Assembly: GCA_903879915.1 (NCBI GenBank)
Contig: CAIRNJ010000004.1
Span: forward strand, 1-64,000
DNA from: an uncultured Elusimicrobia bacterium
GTDB lineage: Bacteria; Elusimicrobiota; Elusimicrobia; Elusimicrobiales; UBA9959
DNA length: 64,000 bases
Direction of reading: 5' to 3'
Shown: positions 45,229 to 54,781 of the stretch, piece by piece
Layout: each line of letters begins with the position of its first letter
Numbering within the stretch: position 1 is the stretch's first letter
Translations under genes and position numbers: made by a program
Notes under the pieces: model-generated
What the model saw: the letters and a program-made list of their open reading frames with translations, nothing else
Databases searched by the model: none
What the model was told of the DNA's origin: nothing

Positions 45229-46359
45229 ATGCAGGTTTTAATAGCGCTCAACGCTTTCAAAGGAACTATTTCCGCGGCCGCGGCCTCGCGCGCCGTGGCG
45301 CGGGGCGTAAAAAACAAATTTCCCTCGGCCGCGGTGGAGATGCTCCCCATAGCGGACGGCGGCGACGGGCTGCTGGAAGCGCTGGCGCCGGCGTTCGGGG
45401 GCAGGTTCGTCCATACCCGAGTCAGCGGGCCGTACGGAGAAGCGCTCAACGCGCGCTGGCTGCTGGCGGGGCGGACGGCCGTGATAGAGATGGCGGAGGC
45501 CGCGGGGCTTAAGCGCGCCGCCGGCCGCCGGCTGCTGCCGCTGGACGCCTCTACGTTCGGGGTGGGCCAGCTGATGCTGGCCGCCGTGCGCGCCGGCGCG
45601 CGGGAGATCGTGATCGGGCTGGGCGGCAGCGCCTCCAACGACGGCGGGGCGGGCTGCGCGGCCGCCTTCGGCTTCGAGCTGCTGGGCGCCGCGGGCCGCC
45701 CGGTGGCGCCCGGCACCCACGGGCTGGCGGCCCTGCGCGCCATACGGCCGGGCGCGGCCACGGCCCGGCTGGCGGGCATCAGGGTGCGCGCCCTCGCCGA
45801 CGTCGCCAATCCCCTTTGCGGCAGGCTGGGATCCGCCCGGGTCTTCGCCCCGCAGAAAGGCGCGGGCCCCGCGGCGGTGCGCTTTATCGGCACCGCGCTG
45901 CGCAATTACGCGCGGCTGCTGCGGCGCGACCTGGGCGTGAGCGTGGCCGGCCTCAGGGGCGGCGCGGCCGCCGGCGGCCTGGGGGCCGGGCTGGCCGCTT
46001 TCTTCGGGGCCGAACTGCTGGACGGCGCCTCTTTCGTGCTCGAGAAGACCGGTTTCGGGGAGAAACTGCGCTCCGCCGACATACTGATAACCGGGGAGGG
46101 CTGTTTCGACCGGCAGACTTTTTTCGGCAAGGCGCCGGGCGCGGCCATCGCGCGCGCCTGCGCGGCCGGCAAGCCGGTCGTGGTGGTCTGCGGGCGGTCG
46201 CTCATAACTGACAAACGCGCGCTGGCGCGGCGCGGCGTGGCCGCCGTAATAGAGACCGGGGGGCTGGGCCGCAACGCCGCGGCCTTAAAGCTTGCCGTCG
46301 AGAGGGAACTGCCCGGCCTCCTGGCCGGGATTTACCAGACCCCGTCAAAGAAGGTATAA
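45229..46359 (+). CDS. Glycerate kinase (GarK/GlxK family)
   Basis: 376 residues, the normal family length. Family motifs: LIALNAFKGTISAAAASRAV at the N-terminus, PIADGGDGLLEALAP, the GLGGSASNDGGAG loop and ITGEGCFDRQTFFGKAPG. It phosphorylates D-glycerate with ATP, giving 2- or 3-phosphoglycerate; the subclass cannot be told from sequence alone. The ATG has no Shine-Dalgarno, and TATCAT at 45217-45222 ends 6 bp before it, so a leaderless transcript is possible. The C-terminal TAA lies inside the -10 box of the ahcY promoter. Confidence 0.9.
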   Translation: MQVLIALNAFKGTISAAAASRAVARGVKNKFPSAAVEMLPIADGGDGLLEALAPAFGGRFVHTRVSGPYGEALNARWLLAGRTAVIEMAEAAGLKRAAGRRLLPLDASTFGVGQLMLAAVRAGAREIVIGLGGSASNDGGAGCAAAFGFELLGAAGRPVAPGTHGLAALRAIRPGAATARLAGIRVRALADVANPLCGRLGSARVFAPQKGAGPAAVRFIGTALRNYARLLRRDLGVSVAGLRGGAAAGGLGAGLAAFFGAELLDGASFVLEKTGFGEKLRSADILITGEGCFDRQTFFGKAPGAAIARACAAGKPVVVVCGRSLITDKRALARRGVAAVIETGGLGRNAAALKLAVERELPGLLAGIYQTPSKKV

Positions 46360-46360
46360 T
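46331..46360 (+). promoter_or_regulatory. Predicted sigma-70-type promoter for ahcY
   Basis: TTTACC (46331-46336), an 18-bp spacer and a perfect TATAAT (46355-46360), 35 bp before the ahcY start. It overlaps the end of the glycerate kinase gene. Pattern match only. Confidence 0.5.
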
Positions 46361-46395
46361 CGTTTAAATTAACAACAGCGAAACAAGGAGCCATC

Positions 46396-47847
46396 ATGCC
46401 TGCCGCTACAAAAGCCGTGAAGAACAACAGACAGGGGGGGAATTCAGTCATGAACGATTTTAAAGTAAGGGATATGTCCCTGGCCGCGTGGGGCCGCAGG
46501 GAGATCGAGATAGCCGAGAAAGAAATGCCCGGCCTGATGGCCATACGCGAAAAATTCTCCGCGAAAAAGCCGCTCAAAGGCGCGCGCGTGATGGGCTCGC
46601 TGCACATGACCACCCAGACGGCCGTCCTGATAGAGACGCTCTCCGCCCTCGGCGCCGAAGTGCGCTGGTGTTCCTGCAATATTTTCTCCACCAGCGACCA
46701 GGCGGCCGCGGCCATAGCCGCCACCGGCATACCGGTGTTCGCCTGGAAGGGCGAGACGCTGGCCGAATACTGGTGGTGCACCGAAAAGGCCCTCGATTTC
46801 GGCAGCGGCAAAGGCCCTCACCTGATAGTGGACGACGGCGGCGACGCCACCATGATGATGCACCGCGGCGTGCTGGCGGAGGACAACGCCAGGATCCTCG
46901 ACGCCAAAGCCGACTGCGAGGACGAGCAGGAACTGAATAAATGCCTGAAAGCCATCCTCAGGTCTTCGCCTAAGCGCTGGCACCTGGCCGTGAAGGACTG
47001 GCGGGGCGTCTCGGAAGAGACCACCACCGGCGTGCACCGCCTGTACCAGATGCACGAGGCCGGCACCCTGATGGTGCCCGCTATCAACGTGAACGATTCC
47101 GTGACCAAGTCGAAGTTCGACAACCTCTACGGCTGCCGCGAGTCCCTGGCCGACGGCATCAAGCGCGCCACCGACGTGATGATAGCCGGCAAGGTCTGCG
47201 TTGTCTGCGGCTACGGCGACGTGGGCAAGGGCTCCGCCCGCTCCCTGCGCGGCTTCGGCGCGCGCGTTATAGTTACGGAAATAGACCCCATCTGCGCGCT
47301 GCAGGCGGCCATGGAAGGTTTCGAAGTTACCACCGTCGAGGACACGCTGGGCGTGGGCGACGTGTATGTTACCACCACCGGCAACAAGGACATCATCCGC
47401 CTAGAGCATATGCTGAAGATGAAGGACCAGGCCATAGTGTGCAATATCGGCCATTTCGACAACGAGATACAGGTGGAAGCGCTGAAGAAAGCCAAAGGCG
47501 TGAAAATGGTCAACATAAAGCCCCAGGTGGACCGCTTCGACCTGCCCGGCGGCCGCGCCATCTACCTGCTGGCGGAAGGCCGGCTGGTTAACCTGGGCTG
47601 CGCCAAGGGCCATCCTTCGTTCGTGATGAGCAACTCGTTCTCCAACCAGACGCTGGCCCAGCTCGAGCTGTGGACCAAGAAAATGGCCGTGGGCGTGTAC
47701 CGCCTGCCGAAACACCTGGACGAAGAGGTGGCGCGGCTGCACCTTGAAAAAATAGGCGTTAAGCTTACCCGGCTCAGCAAGGAACAGGCCGATTACATAG
47801 GGGTGAAGCCGGAAGGCCCCTATAAGGCCGACCACTACCGCTACTGA
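46396..47847 (+). CDS. ahcY: Adenosylhomocysteinase
   Basis: 483 residues; AAGGAG precedes the ATG at 46396, and a second possible start at 46450 ([16 protein letters not shown]) also has a purine-rich leader. Diagnostic segments: [37 protein letters not shown], the NAD-binding [20 protein letters not shown] and the C-terminal YKADHYRY. It hydrolyses S-adenosylhomocysteine to adenosine and homocysteine in the cytoplasm, recycling the product of SAM-dependent methylation. metK two genes downstream makes SAM, so the two ends of the methyl cycle are close together. A strong terminator follows directly. Confidence 0.97.
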   Translation: MPAATKAVKNNRQGGNSVMNDFKVRDMSLAAWGRREIEIAEKEMPGLMAIREKFSAKKPLKGARVMGSLHMTTQTAVLIETLSALGAEVRWCSCNIFSTSDQAAAAIAATGIPVFAWKGETLAEYWWCTEKALDFGSGKGPHLIVDDGGDATMMMHRGVLAEDNARILDAKADCEDEQELNKCLKAILRSSPKRWHLAVKDWRGVSEETTTGVHRLYQMHEAGTLMVPAINVNDSVTKSKFDNLYGCRESLADGIKRATDVMIAGKVCVVCGYGDVGKGSARSLRGFGARVIVTEIDPICALQAAMEGFEVTTVEDTLGVGDVYVTTTGNKDIIRLEHMLKMKDQAIVCNIGHFDNEIQVEALKKAKGVKMVNIKPQVDRFDLPGGRAIYLLAEGRLVNLGCAKGHPSFVMSNSFSNQTLAQLELWTKKMAVGVYRLPKHLDEEVARLHLEKIGVKLTRLSKEQADYIGVKPEGPYKADHYRY

Positions 47848-47857
47848 CCCGGGCGGC

Positions 47858-47884
47858 GCCCCCCGGTACTCCCGGGGGGCTTTT
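47858..47884 (+). terminator. Rho-independent terminator after ahcY
   Basis: GCCCCCCGG, loop TACTC, CCGGGGGGC: a perfect 9-bp stem followed by TTTT. It starts 11 bp after the ahcY stop. Confidence 0.85.
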
Positions 47885-47898
47885 CCGCGGTTTATCAT

Positions 47899-47927
47899 TT
47901 GAACTGCGGATTTTTTTTTAATAATAT
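47899..47927 (+). promoter_or_regulatory. Predicted promoter for the phosphohexomutase-metK genes
   Basis: TTGAAC (47899-47904), a 17-bp spacer and TAATAT (47922-47927), in an AT-rich stretch that stands out in this GC-rich region. It gives a leader of about 75 bases before the start at 48012. Confidence 0.5.
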
Positions 47928-47936
47928 ATACATTAA

Positions 47937-47961
47937 CGGCCGCCGCGAGTGCTGGCGGCCG
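47937..47961 (+). promoter_or_regulatory. Leader hairpin upstream of phosphohexomutase
   Basis: CGGCCGCC, loop GCGAGTGCT, GGCGGCCG: a perfect 8-bp stem just after the predicted transcription start. There is no T run, so it is not an obvious terminator. It could stabilise the mRNA or be a protein site; no known riboswitch was recognised. Confidence 0.35.
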
Positions 47962-48011
47962 GCGCTTGTTTTCGGCATTAAGCCGGACCGCGGAGCAATG
48001 AGAGGCTTTCC

Positions 48012-49427
48012 ATGAGTTCCCACCAGTCAAACACTATTTCTTTCGGTACGGACGGCATCAGAGGGCTGATCGCGCGCGATTTCACCTATGACGTGGTAAG
48101 GAAGACCGCCCAGGGCATGGCGGATTATGTTTCCTATAAGTACATGCGCACGGAAAAGCCCTCCATCGTGGTAGGCTACGACCGGCGCTTCATGTCGGAG
48201 CGTTTCGCCCAGACCATGGCCGAGGTGCTGGCCGCCAACGGGCTTGACGTTACCCTGGCTTCCGCCCCGCTGCCCACTCCCGCCATAAGCCTGCTCACCA
48301 CCAAGGGCTACGGCCTGGGCGTGGTCATTACGGCCAGCCACAATAATCATTATTACAACGGCATAAAAGTGAAGCAGGGGGGCCGCTCCGCCCCTCCTTC
48401 CGTCACTGCCGAGATCGAGAATTACGTGGCCAAGGCCGTGCCGATGAAGCCGGGTCCCGTGCCGGTGCCCGTAAAGAATTTCGGGCCGGTTTACCTGGAA
48501 TATATGCTGGCCAAGGCCCCCGCGGCCAAGCTGCTGGGCAAACTGCCGGGCCTCGTGGCCATGGACTTCATGCACGGGGTCGGGGCCGAATCGGCCGGCA
48601 CGCTGTTCAATTCGAAGAACATCCTGAAGCTGCGCGAAAAGCACGACCCGCTGTTCGGCGGCATGTCCCCGGAGCCGGTGGAAAAGAACATGCAGGAGCT
48701 GGTGGCGGCCGTGAAAAAGCACAAAGCCCTGTTCGGGGCGGCCCTGGACGGCGACGCCGACCGCTTCGCGCTGGTGTCCGACAAGGGGCAGTACATGACG
48801 CCCTGCCAGACCGCGCCGCTGCTGCTGGAATACCTTATTTCGAAAGGCGGCGTGAACGGCAAGGTGGTGCAGGCCGTTTCGATGGGCTACCTTACCAAGC
48901 GCATCGCCAAGGCCGCCAACCTGCCGTTCGAGGAAGTCCCGGTGGGCTTCAAATACATAGCGGAAAAGATGCTTTACGAGAACGTGTCCTTCGGCGTGGA
49001 AGAATCCGGCGGCTATACCTGGAAAGGCAACCTCCCCGAGCGGGACGGCGCGCTGACCGCGCTGCTGTTGATGGAGATGGTCATCAAGACCGGCAAGCCC
49101 GTCTCGGCGCTGTACGCCGAGATAGAGAAGAAATACGGCAAGTCCGTCTTCGTGCGGCGCGATTTCACGCTGCCCAAGGCCATCCCCAATAAGCACTCTT
49201 TCGCGGTGAAGATAAAGAAGAAACTGCCCAAGGTGCTGCTCGGCCACAAGATAACCGAGACCAACACGATAGACGGGCTTAAGATAATTTTGGACAACGA
49301 CTGGTGGGTGCTGATGCGCCCGTCGGGCACCGAGCCGCTGCTGCGCACTTACGCCGAAACGGACAGCCAGGAGAACACCAGGAAGTTCCTGGACCTGGCG
49401 TTCAAATTGGTGGACATGAAGCCGTAG
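48012..49427 (+). CDS. Phosphoglucomutase/phosphomannomutase family protein
   Basis: 471 residues of the alpha-D-phosphohexomutase family. Motifs in order: [14 protein letters not shown] at the N-terminus, the phosphoserine loop [18 protein letters not shown], the metal loop [15 protein letters not shown], the sugar-binding [10 protein letters not shown] and the phosphate-binding [15 protein letters not shown]. It moves phosphate between C1 and C6 of a hexose; glucose, mannose or glucosamine specificity cannot be fixed from the sequence. Twenty-nine bases separate it from metK, so they probably share a transcript. Confidence 0.92.
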   Translation: MSSHQSNTISFGTDGIRGLIARDFTYDVVRKTAQGMADYVSYKYMRTEKPSIVVGYDRRFMSERFAQTMAEVLAANGLDVTLASAPLPTPAISLLTTKGYGLGVVITASHNNHYYNGIKVKQGGRSAPPSVTAEIENYVAKAVPMKPGPVPVPVKNFGPVYLEYMLAKAPAAKLLGKLPGLVAMDFMHGVGAESAGTLFNSKNILKLREKHDPLFGGMSPEPVEKNMQELVAAVKKHKALFGAALDGDADRFALVSDKGQYMTPCQTAPLLLEYLISKGGVNGKVVQAVSMGYLTKRIAKAANLPFEEVPVGFKYIAEKMLYENVSFGVEESGGYTWKGNLPERDGALTALLLMEMVIKTGKPVSALYAEIEKKYGKSVFVRRDFTLPKAIPNKHSFAVKIKKKLPKVLLGHKITETNTIDGLKIILDNDWWVLMRPSGTEPLLRTYAETDSQENTRKFLDLAFKLVDMKP

Positions 49428-49456
49428 GCGGGACGGATAAAATAAACGGAGGGAAC

Positions 49457-50656
49457 ATGAACTTCAAAGGCAAAAGATACGTGAGCTCTGAATCGGTGAC
49501 CGAAGGGCACCCCGACAAGGTCTGCGACCAGATCTCGGACGCGGTCCTGGACGAGATAATGAAGAAAGATCCCGCCGGCCGCGTGGCCTGCGAGACTTTC
49601 ATCACCCGCGGCATGGTGGTGGTGGGCGGAGAGATCACCACCAAGACCTACGTCGATATCGACACGCTGGCCCGCCAGGTGATCAAGGATATCGGCTACA
49701 CGCACGCGAAGTACGGCTTCAACTACGAGACCTGCGCCGTCATCAACGTGATCGGCCGCCAGTCCCCGGACATCGCGCAGGGCGTGGACACCGGCGGCGC
49801 CGGCGACCAGGGCCTGATGGTGGGCTACGCTTCCGACGAAACGCCGGAGCTGATGCCGCTGCCGCTGCAGCTCGCGCAGCGCCTCTCGATGCGCCTCGCC
49901 GAAGTGCGCAAAAAAGGCATCCTTCCCTACCTCGGCCCCGACGGCAAGACCCAGGTGACCGTGGAATACCACGACGGGAAGCCCGCCCGCATCGAGACCA
50001 TCGTGGTCTCCTCGCAGCACACCGAGGACATCCTCGATAAGTCCGGCCACCAGATCACCGAGAAGTCCCGGCGCGAGATCATCGACGCCGTCATCACCCC
50101 GATCGTGGACCGTAAGATGATAGATAAGAACACCAACATCTACATCAACCCCACCGGCAAGTTCGTGGTGGGCGGCCCGCAGTCCGACACCGGTGTGACC
50201 GGCCGCAAGATCATAGTGGACACCTACGGCGGCGTGGCCCCGCACGGCGGCGGCGCGTTCTCCGGCAAGGACTCCACCAAGGTGGACCGCAGCGCGGCCT
50301 ACATGGCCCGCTACATAGCCAAGAACATCGTGGCGGCCAAGCTCGCCCAGGAATGCACCGTGCAGCTGGCCTACGCCATTGGCGTGGCCGAGCCCGTCGG
50401 GCTTTACGTGGACACCCACGGCACCGGCGTGATAGAGGACGAAAAGCTGTCCAAGATAGTGCGCTCCAGCTTCGACCTGACGCCCCGCGGCATCATCAAG
50501 ACGCTGAAGCTGCGCCTGCCCATCTTCCGCAAGACGGCGTCCTACGGCCATTTCGGCCGGCCCGGCTTCGAGTGGGAGAAGACCAACGCCGCCGAGATGC
50601 TTAAGAAAAAGGCCGCCGGCGCGCCCAAGTCCGAGTGCGCCTGCTGCTGCAGCTGA
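49457..50656 (+). CDS. metK: S-adenosylmethionine synthase
   Basis: 399 residues from ATG 49457 with GGAGGG just upstream; an in-frame start at 49304 inside the preceding gene is rejected. Motifs: [35 protein letters not shown], the P-loop-like [19 protein letters not shown] and [13 protein letters not shown]. It makes SAM from methionine and ATP in the cytoplasm. The C-terminus is unusual: after [10 protein letters not shown] it ends ECACCCS, four cysteines in the last six residues. This tail is not part of the conserved MetK core. Confidence 0.97.
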   Translation: MNFKGKRYVSSESVTEGHPDKVCDQISDAVLDEIMKKDPAGRVACETFITRGMVVVGGEITTKTYVDIDTLARQVIKDIGYTHAKYGFNYETCAVINVIGRQSPDIAQGVDTGGAGDQGLMVGYASDETPELMPLPLQLAQRLSMRLAEVRKKGILPYLGPDGKTQVTVEYHDGKPARIETIVVSSQHTEDILDKSGHQITEKSRREIIDAVITPIVDRKMIDKNTNIYINPTGKFVVGGPQSDTGVTGRKIIVDTYGGVAPHGGGAFSGKDSTKVDRSAAYMARYIAKNIVAAKLAQECTVQLAYAIGVAEPVGLYVDTHGTGVIEDEKLSKIVRSSFDLTPRGIIKTLKLRLPIFRKTASYGHFGRPGFEWEKTNAAEMLKKKAAGAPKSECACCCS

Positions 50657-50669
50657 ACCGGCCGCTGAA

Positions 50670-50701
50670 GCGCCGCGGCGGGCCGGGGGGCCGCGCGGCG
50701 C
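50670..50701 (+). terminator. Very GC-rich hairpin after metK
   Basis: GCGCCGCG (50670-50677) pairs with CGCGGCGC (50694-50701) around a G-rich loop, 14 bp after the metK stop. There is no T run. It could attenuate transcription, or simply reflect GC-rich spacer sequence. Confidence 0.3.
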
Positions 50702-50734
50702 GGAGGCCGGCGGGGATATTTAGGGGGAGATGCT

Positions 50735-51088
50735 ATGAAGGTACTCGTTGTAGAAGATAACGCGCTGACGCGCTACACGATAAAAGCCCTGCTCACCAGG
50801 CTCGGCCACGAAGTAGTGGCCGAAGCCGAGACCGGGGCCCAGGCGGCGGGGCTCTTCTCGCAGACGAATCCCGACGTGGTGTTCCTGGACCTGATATTGC
50901 CGGGGAAGTCGGGGATCGAAGTGCTGGGGGAGCTGCGCGGCATAAATCCCGAGGCGTGCGTGGTGGTGATAACGGCCGTAGACCAGGAAGAGCTGGACCT
51001 CCGCCTTTCGGACAAGGGCGTAAACGCGATACTGCGCAAGCCGTTCTCGTTCGATGATTTTAGGACCCTGATGAAGACTCTGAGCTGA
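50735..51088 (+). CDS. CheY-like single-domain response regulator
   Basis: 117 residues, only a receiver domain. The acidic pair follows beta-1 (VLVVEDNALT), the phospho-acceptor Asp is in VVFLDLILPGKSG, the switch Thr in VVVITAVDQEE, and the conserved Lys in AILRKPFSFDDF. No output domain, so it signals by protein contact. The stop is directly followed by the start of a CheC-like gene with no gap, suggesting a regulator/phosphatase pair. No histidine kinase is in the window. Confidence 0.92.
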   Translation: MKVLVVEDNALTRYTIKALLTRLGHEVVAEAETGAQAAGLFSQTNPDVVFLDLILPGKSGIEVLGELRGINPEACVVVITAVDQEELDLRLSDKGVNAILRKPFSFDDFRTLMKTLS

Positions 51089-51676
51089 ATGGATCAAGAA
51101 AAACACCGGGTACTGGAAAAGATAGCCGGGGCCAGCATGGAAAAATGCATGGCCAACCTTTCCCGCGTCTCGGCCGGGAAGTGGCACGTGGGCGGCGTCA
51201 ACGTGTCGCGGCGCAGCATGGAAGAGTCCATCCACGGCCACGCCGAGGCCGACAGGGTAATGGCCGCCGTATATTTCCAGGTGAAGGGGGAGTACCCGTT
51301 CACTTCGATGGTGATCTTCAGGCCTGAAGACGTGGAGCTCCTCTCGCGCGGTTTTCTGGGATTCTCGTTCTCGAAGCTGCCCGGCCTTACCCAGGCGCAG
51401 GAGCTGCTTATCTCCGAACTTGGCAACGTCATCCTCAACTCTTTTATCAGCGCGCTTTCCAACGCGCTGCACCGCAGCTTCCTGCCTTCCGCGCCGAAAT
51501 ACGTGAACGGCGCTACGCAATTCCTGCTGGAAGCGCTCTGGGCCACCATCGACGGGGAGCAGCCCCACAGCCTGGTAACGGTGGCCCTGGACCTGCAGTG
51601 CGACAATTCCATCACCCGCAGCGAGGTGGTGGCGGTGGTCCCGGAGCGCCTGGAGCGGGCTTTGATGGCCGGCTAG
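51089..51676 (+). CDS. CheC/CheX-like phosphatase-family protein
   Basis: 195 residues; the ATG follows immediately on the stop of the receiver gene. Residues about 108-130 (LLISELGNVILNSFISALSN) carry the E-x2-N helix of the CheC/CheX family, followed by SFLPSAPKYV. CheC-type proteins have two such helices; here the first (residues about 8-25, IAGASMEKCMANLSRVS) is degenerate, so one active site at most is likely. It probably dephosphorylates the upstream receiver, or binds it. No signal peptide. Confidence 0.7.
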   Translation: MDQEKHRVLEKIAGASMEKCMANLSRVSAGKWHVGGVNVSRRSMEESIHGHAEADRVMAAVYFQVKGEYPFTSMVIFRPEDVELLSRGFLGFSFSKLPGLTQAQELLISELGNVILNSFISALSNALHRSFLPSAPKYVNGATQFLLEALWATIDGEQPHSLVTVALDLQCDNSITRSEVVAVVPERLERALMAG

Positions 51677-51725
51677 TCCGCGGCCCCGGGCTTTTCTTTT
51701 TTCGTGTCTTCATAGGAGAATTACC

Positions 51726-52265
51726 ATGTACAAGATCTTTTCCCCAAAAGTCCTGCTCTGCGTCCTGGCGCTGGCGGCGGGCTTCGCGCGGCCCGCGGCC
51801 GCGCAGATGGAGGTGATCAAAATAGACTGGGAATTGTCCAGATTGCAGGAGAAGGCGCGGCTGCCCTACGCCCCGGTAGAGGCGCTGAACGTCGACCCGG
51901 CGCTGAAGTTCACCGGCCGCCTGCGCGCCGTGGTGACCCTGCGCAACGCTTCGGCGAAGAAGGTGGAGGGGCTGGTGATACGCTATTCCCTGCGCCTGCG
52001 CCTGCTGAAGGCCGGCGAGCCGCAGGAAAAAGCTTTCTGGAGCGTCCCGTTCTATGTCGACGAGCTCCGCGTGGCGGCCGTCAACGCCCTGTCCGAGCGC
52101 TCCGCCAAGGCGATGAATTTCGGGTTCTCCGACCAGCTGGGCAAGCTTAAGAACAGCGGCTTTATCCCCACCGCCCTTAAGATGGAGGTCATGCTCTCGC
52201 CCCGCCTGGGCGACGAGCCCGCCGCCATCATGAAGGAATCCGTTATCGAGATCCTGAAGCCCTGA
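51726..52265 (+). CDS. Secreted protein of unknown function, 179 aa
   Basis: Starts after TAGGAGAATTACC with a signal peptide (VLLCVLALAAGFARPAAAQ). The mature part (residues about 27-179) has a beta-rich segment FTGRLRAVVTLRNASAKKVE, then IRYSLRLRLLKAGE, reminiscent of FxLYD/DUF-type periplasmic Ig-like domains. I do not recognise the family. Located between the receiver/CheC pair and serS, all on the plus strand. Confidence 0.6.
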   Translation: MYKIFSPKVLLCVLALAAGFARPAAAQMEVIKIDWELSRLQEKARLPYAPVEALNVDPALKFTGRLRAVVTLRNASAKKVEGLVIRYSLRLRLLKAGEPQEKAFWSVPFYVDELRVAAVNALSERSAKAMNFGFSDQLGKLKNSGFIPTALKMEVMLSPRLGDEPAAIMKESVIEILKP

Positions 52266-52301
52266 CCCTTTAACGCGGCCGCTGAACTCCGGAGTACGAC
52301 A

Positions 52302-53570
52302 ATGCTTGATATAAATCTTATCCGCACCAACCCTGAAAAAGTGAAACTGGCCCTGCTTAAAAGGCTGGATTTTGTGGACCTTTCGCCCATAACCGGGCTG
52401 GACCAGAAAAGGCGGCAGCTTATCGTGGAGAGCGACGCCCTGAAAATGCGGAAGAATTCCGTTTCGGCGAGCGTCAAGAGCAGGACCAGGGAAGAGCAGC
52501 AGGTGCTGTTCGCCGAGATGAAAGAGATCTCGGCGAAGGTGAAGGCGCTGGACACGGAGGCCGCCGCGGTGGAGACCGAACTCGGCCGTCTGATGGCCGA
52601 GCTGCCGAACATGCCGGCGGACGACGTAGTGGCCGGCGGGAAAGAAAGCAATTCGGCGCTGCGCGAATGGGGCGCGAAGCCGGAGTTCAGGTTCGAGCCG
52701 AAAAGCCATCTGGACCTCGCCAAAGACCTCGGCCTTATCGACTATGAGCGCGGCGTGAAGCTGGGGGGGACGGGGTTCTGGCTGTACCGGGACCTCGGCG
52801 CGCGGCTGGAATGGGCGCTGCTGAATTTTTTCGTGGAAACGCATCTTAACAACAAGTATTCCTTCACGCTGCCGCCGCACATCCTCAATTACGAATGCGG
52901 CTACACCGCCGGCCAGTTCCCCAAGTTCAAGGACGACGTGTTCCTGCTGGCTTCCGCCGACGACAAAGTGCAGTTCCTGCTGCCCACGGCCGAAACGGCC
53001 CTGATCAGCCTGCACCGTGACGAGGTCCTGAAAGAGGAGGACCTCCCTAAAAAATATTTCGCCTATTCCCCCTGCTACAGGAAGGAGGCCGGCGGCTACG
53101 GCTCCAACGAAAGGGGCATGATACGCGGCCACCAGTTCAACAAGGTGGAACTGATACAGTTCACCCGCCCCGAGGATTCCCAGGCCGCTTTCGACGAGAT
53201 AGTGGGCAACGTGGAAAGCATCATGCAGAGCCTCGGCCTGCATTACAAGGTGGTGAAGCTGGCAGCGAAAGACTGCAGCGCCTCGATGGCCCGGACCTGC
53301 GACATCGAGGTCTGGATCCCGAGCATGAAGTGCTATAAAGAGGTCAGCTCCGTCTCCAGCGCCAACGACTACCAGGCCCGCCGCGGGAATATGCGCTTCA
53401 AGCGCGCCGCCACCGGCAAGAACGAATTCGTGCATACTTTGAACGGCTCCGGCCTGGCCACCAGCAGGCTGTTCCCCGCCATACTCGAACAGTTCCAAAC
53501 GGAGGACGGGTCGGTCGTTATTCCCGAGGCGCTGCGCCGCTACATGGGGACCGACAGAATAACGCTATGA
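52302..53570 (+). CDS. serS: Serine--tRNA ligase
   Basis: 422 residues, standard bacterial length. The N-terminal antiparallel coiled-coil arm (residues about 1-110; MLDINLIRTNPEKVKLALLK) is followed by the class II catalytic core: motif 2 as YRKEAGGYGSNERGMIRGHQ, the SSVSSANDYQARR serine-pocket region, and motif 3 as LNGSGLATSRLFPAILEQF. It charges tRNA-Ser with serine in the cytoplasm. Its last codon and stop overlap the start of the TPR gene by 4 bp (ATGA). Confidence 0.97.
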   Translation: MLDINLIRTNPEKVKLALLKRLDFVDLSPITGLDQKRRQLIVESDALKMRKNSVSASVKSRTREEQQVLFAEMKEISAKVKALDTEAAAVETELGRLMAELPNMPADDVVAGGKESNSALREWGAKPEFRFEPKSHLDLAKDLGLIDYERGVKLGGTGFWLYRDLGARLEWALLNFFVETHLNNKYSFTLPPHILNYECGYTAGQFPKFKDDVFLLASADDKVQFLLPTAETALISLHRDEVLKEEDLPKKYFAYSPCYRKEAGGYGSNERGMIRGHQFNKVELIQFTRPEDSQAAFDEIVGNVESIMQSLGLHYKVVKLAAKDCSASMARTCDIEVWIPSMKCYKEVSSVSSANDYQARRGNMRFKRAATGKNEFVHTLNGSGLATSRLFPAILEQFQTEDGSVVIPEALRRYMGTDRITL

Positions 53571-54769
53571 AAAAACGTTTTTTGCTGCAGGCCGCGCTAG
53601 CCTGCCTGCTGACCGCCGCCGCGTCGGCCGGAACCCCCGCCTACGAGCCGCTGCCCGAAGAGCTGCGCACGCTTTCCAAAAAAGGCATTGACGCCATCTA
53701 CGCCGTTGACCTCGACGAGGCGATGCTGCAGTTCAACCTCGCCCTGCAGAAATACCCGGACCATCCGTTCCCCACTTTCGGCATAGCCATGGCCAAGTGG
53801 GCGCACCTCGAATACCTCGAGGACGAGTCCGACCCCAAACTTGAAGAGGAATATTCCGCCCTTACCGACAAGGCCGTGGACGTGGGCCTGAAGTGGATAA
53901 AAAAACATCCGGGCGACGCCAACGCCTACCTGGCGGTGGGCGGCATCTACGGGCTGCGGGCCCGGCTGGCCGTGCTGCAGCACCGCTGGTTCAAGGCTTA
54001 TTTCGACGGGAAAAAGGCCATCTCCAACACGCGCAGGGCCGCCAAGATAGACCCCGAGCTTTACGACGCCTACCTGGGGCTGGGGATGTACGAATACTAT
54101 ACCGGCACTTTGCCGGCCGTAGTGAAGTTCCTGGCCAGGCTGGTGGCGAGCGGCGACGCGCAGAAGGGGCTGGAATACCTGAACCTCTGCCGGGAAAAAG
54201 GCTATTTCAACGCGCTGGGCGCGAAACTGCTGCTGATAGAGATCTACACCCAGCCGGGCAGCAAATACGCCAACACCGACCTGGCCGTGAAATGGTCGCG
54301 CGAGCTGCGCGCCGCCTACCCGGTGCACCCGCAGATGCATTTCGTGGAGATAGTTTCTCTTTACGAGGATAAGAAGTACGACGAATCGCGCAAAGAATCG
54401 CTGGCTTACCTGAAGGCCGTCAACGACGGCGTGCCCGTCTACAGGCGGCGCTACCTGCCCCGCGTGCTCACCGCCATAGGCACCACCTACCTGGTGGAGA
54501 AAAAATACGCCGAAGCCGCCGACTATTTCGCCAGGGCCGCGGCCACGATCAAAGAAACCCCTTCGCTGCACCCGGCGCGCTGGGCGGTCTGGGCCATAGT
54601 GAGGCTCGCGAACGTCTACGACCTGATGGGCGCCCGCGCCAAGGCCGTGGCGATGTATAAAGAGGCCCGGTCCTATAACGACGCCTGGGGCTTTTCCGAG
54701 TTCATCGATAATTACCTGAAGAAGCCCTTCTCCGAAACCGAGTTGCCCGGCGCCCTGCCCCCGCCGTAA
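53567..54769 (+). CDS. Secreted TPR-like repeat protein
   Basis: 400 residues; signal peptide MKKRFLLQAALACLLTAAAS. Helical repeats of TPR type are visible throughout (EAMLQFNLALQKYPDHPFP, DAYLGLGMYEYYTGTLPA, KYAEAADYFARAAATI, YDLMGARAKAVAMYKEARSY). The overall pattern resembles periplasmic TPR proteins that scaffold envelope complexes; the partner is unknown. Translationally coupled to serS through ATGA, with the zincin gene 12 bp downstream. Confidence 0.8.
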   Translation: MKKRFLLQAALACLLTAAASAGTPAYEPLPEELRTLSKKGIDAIYAVDLDEAMLQFNLALQKYPDHPFPTFGIAMAKWAHLEYLEDESDPKLEEEYSALTDKAVDVGLKWIKKHPGDANAYLAVGGIYGLRARLAVLQHRWFKAYFDGKKAISNTRRAAKIDPELYDAYLGLGMYEYYTGTLPAVVKFLARLVASGDAQKGLEYLNLCREKGYFNALGAKLLLIEIYTQPGSKYANTDLAVKWSRELRAAYPVHPQMHFVEIVSLYEDKKYDESRKESLAYLKAVNDGVPVYRRRYLPRVLTAIGTTYLVEKKYAEAADYFARAAATIKETPSLHPARWAVWAIVRLANVYDLMGARAKAVAMYKEARSYNDAWGFSEFIDNYLKKPFSETELPGALPPP

Positions 54770-54781
54770 CGGGGACAGCGT

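Noticed and set aside
46360-46395. SAH or SAM riboswitch before ahcY or metK
   Set aside because: Only about 35 bases separate the ahcY promoter box from the start, and 29 bases lie before metK; no known aptamer structure could be drawn.
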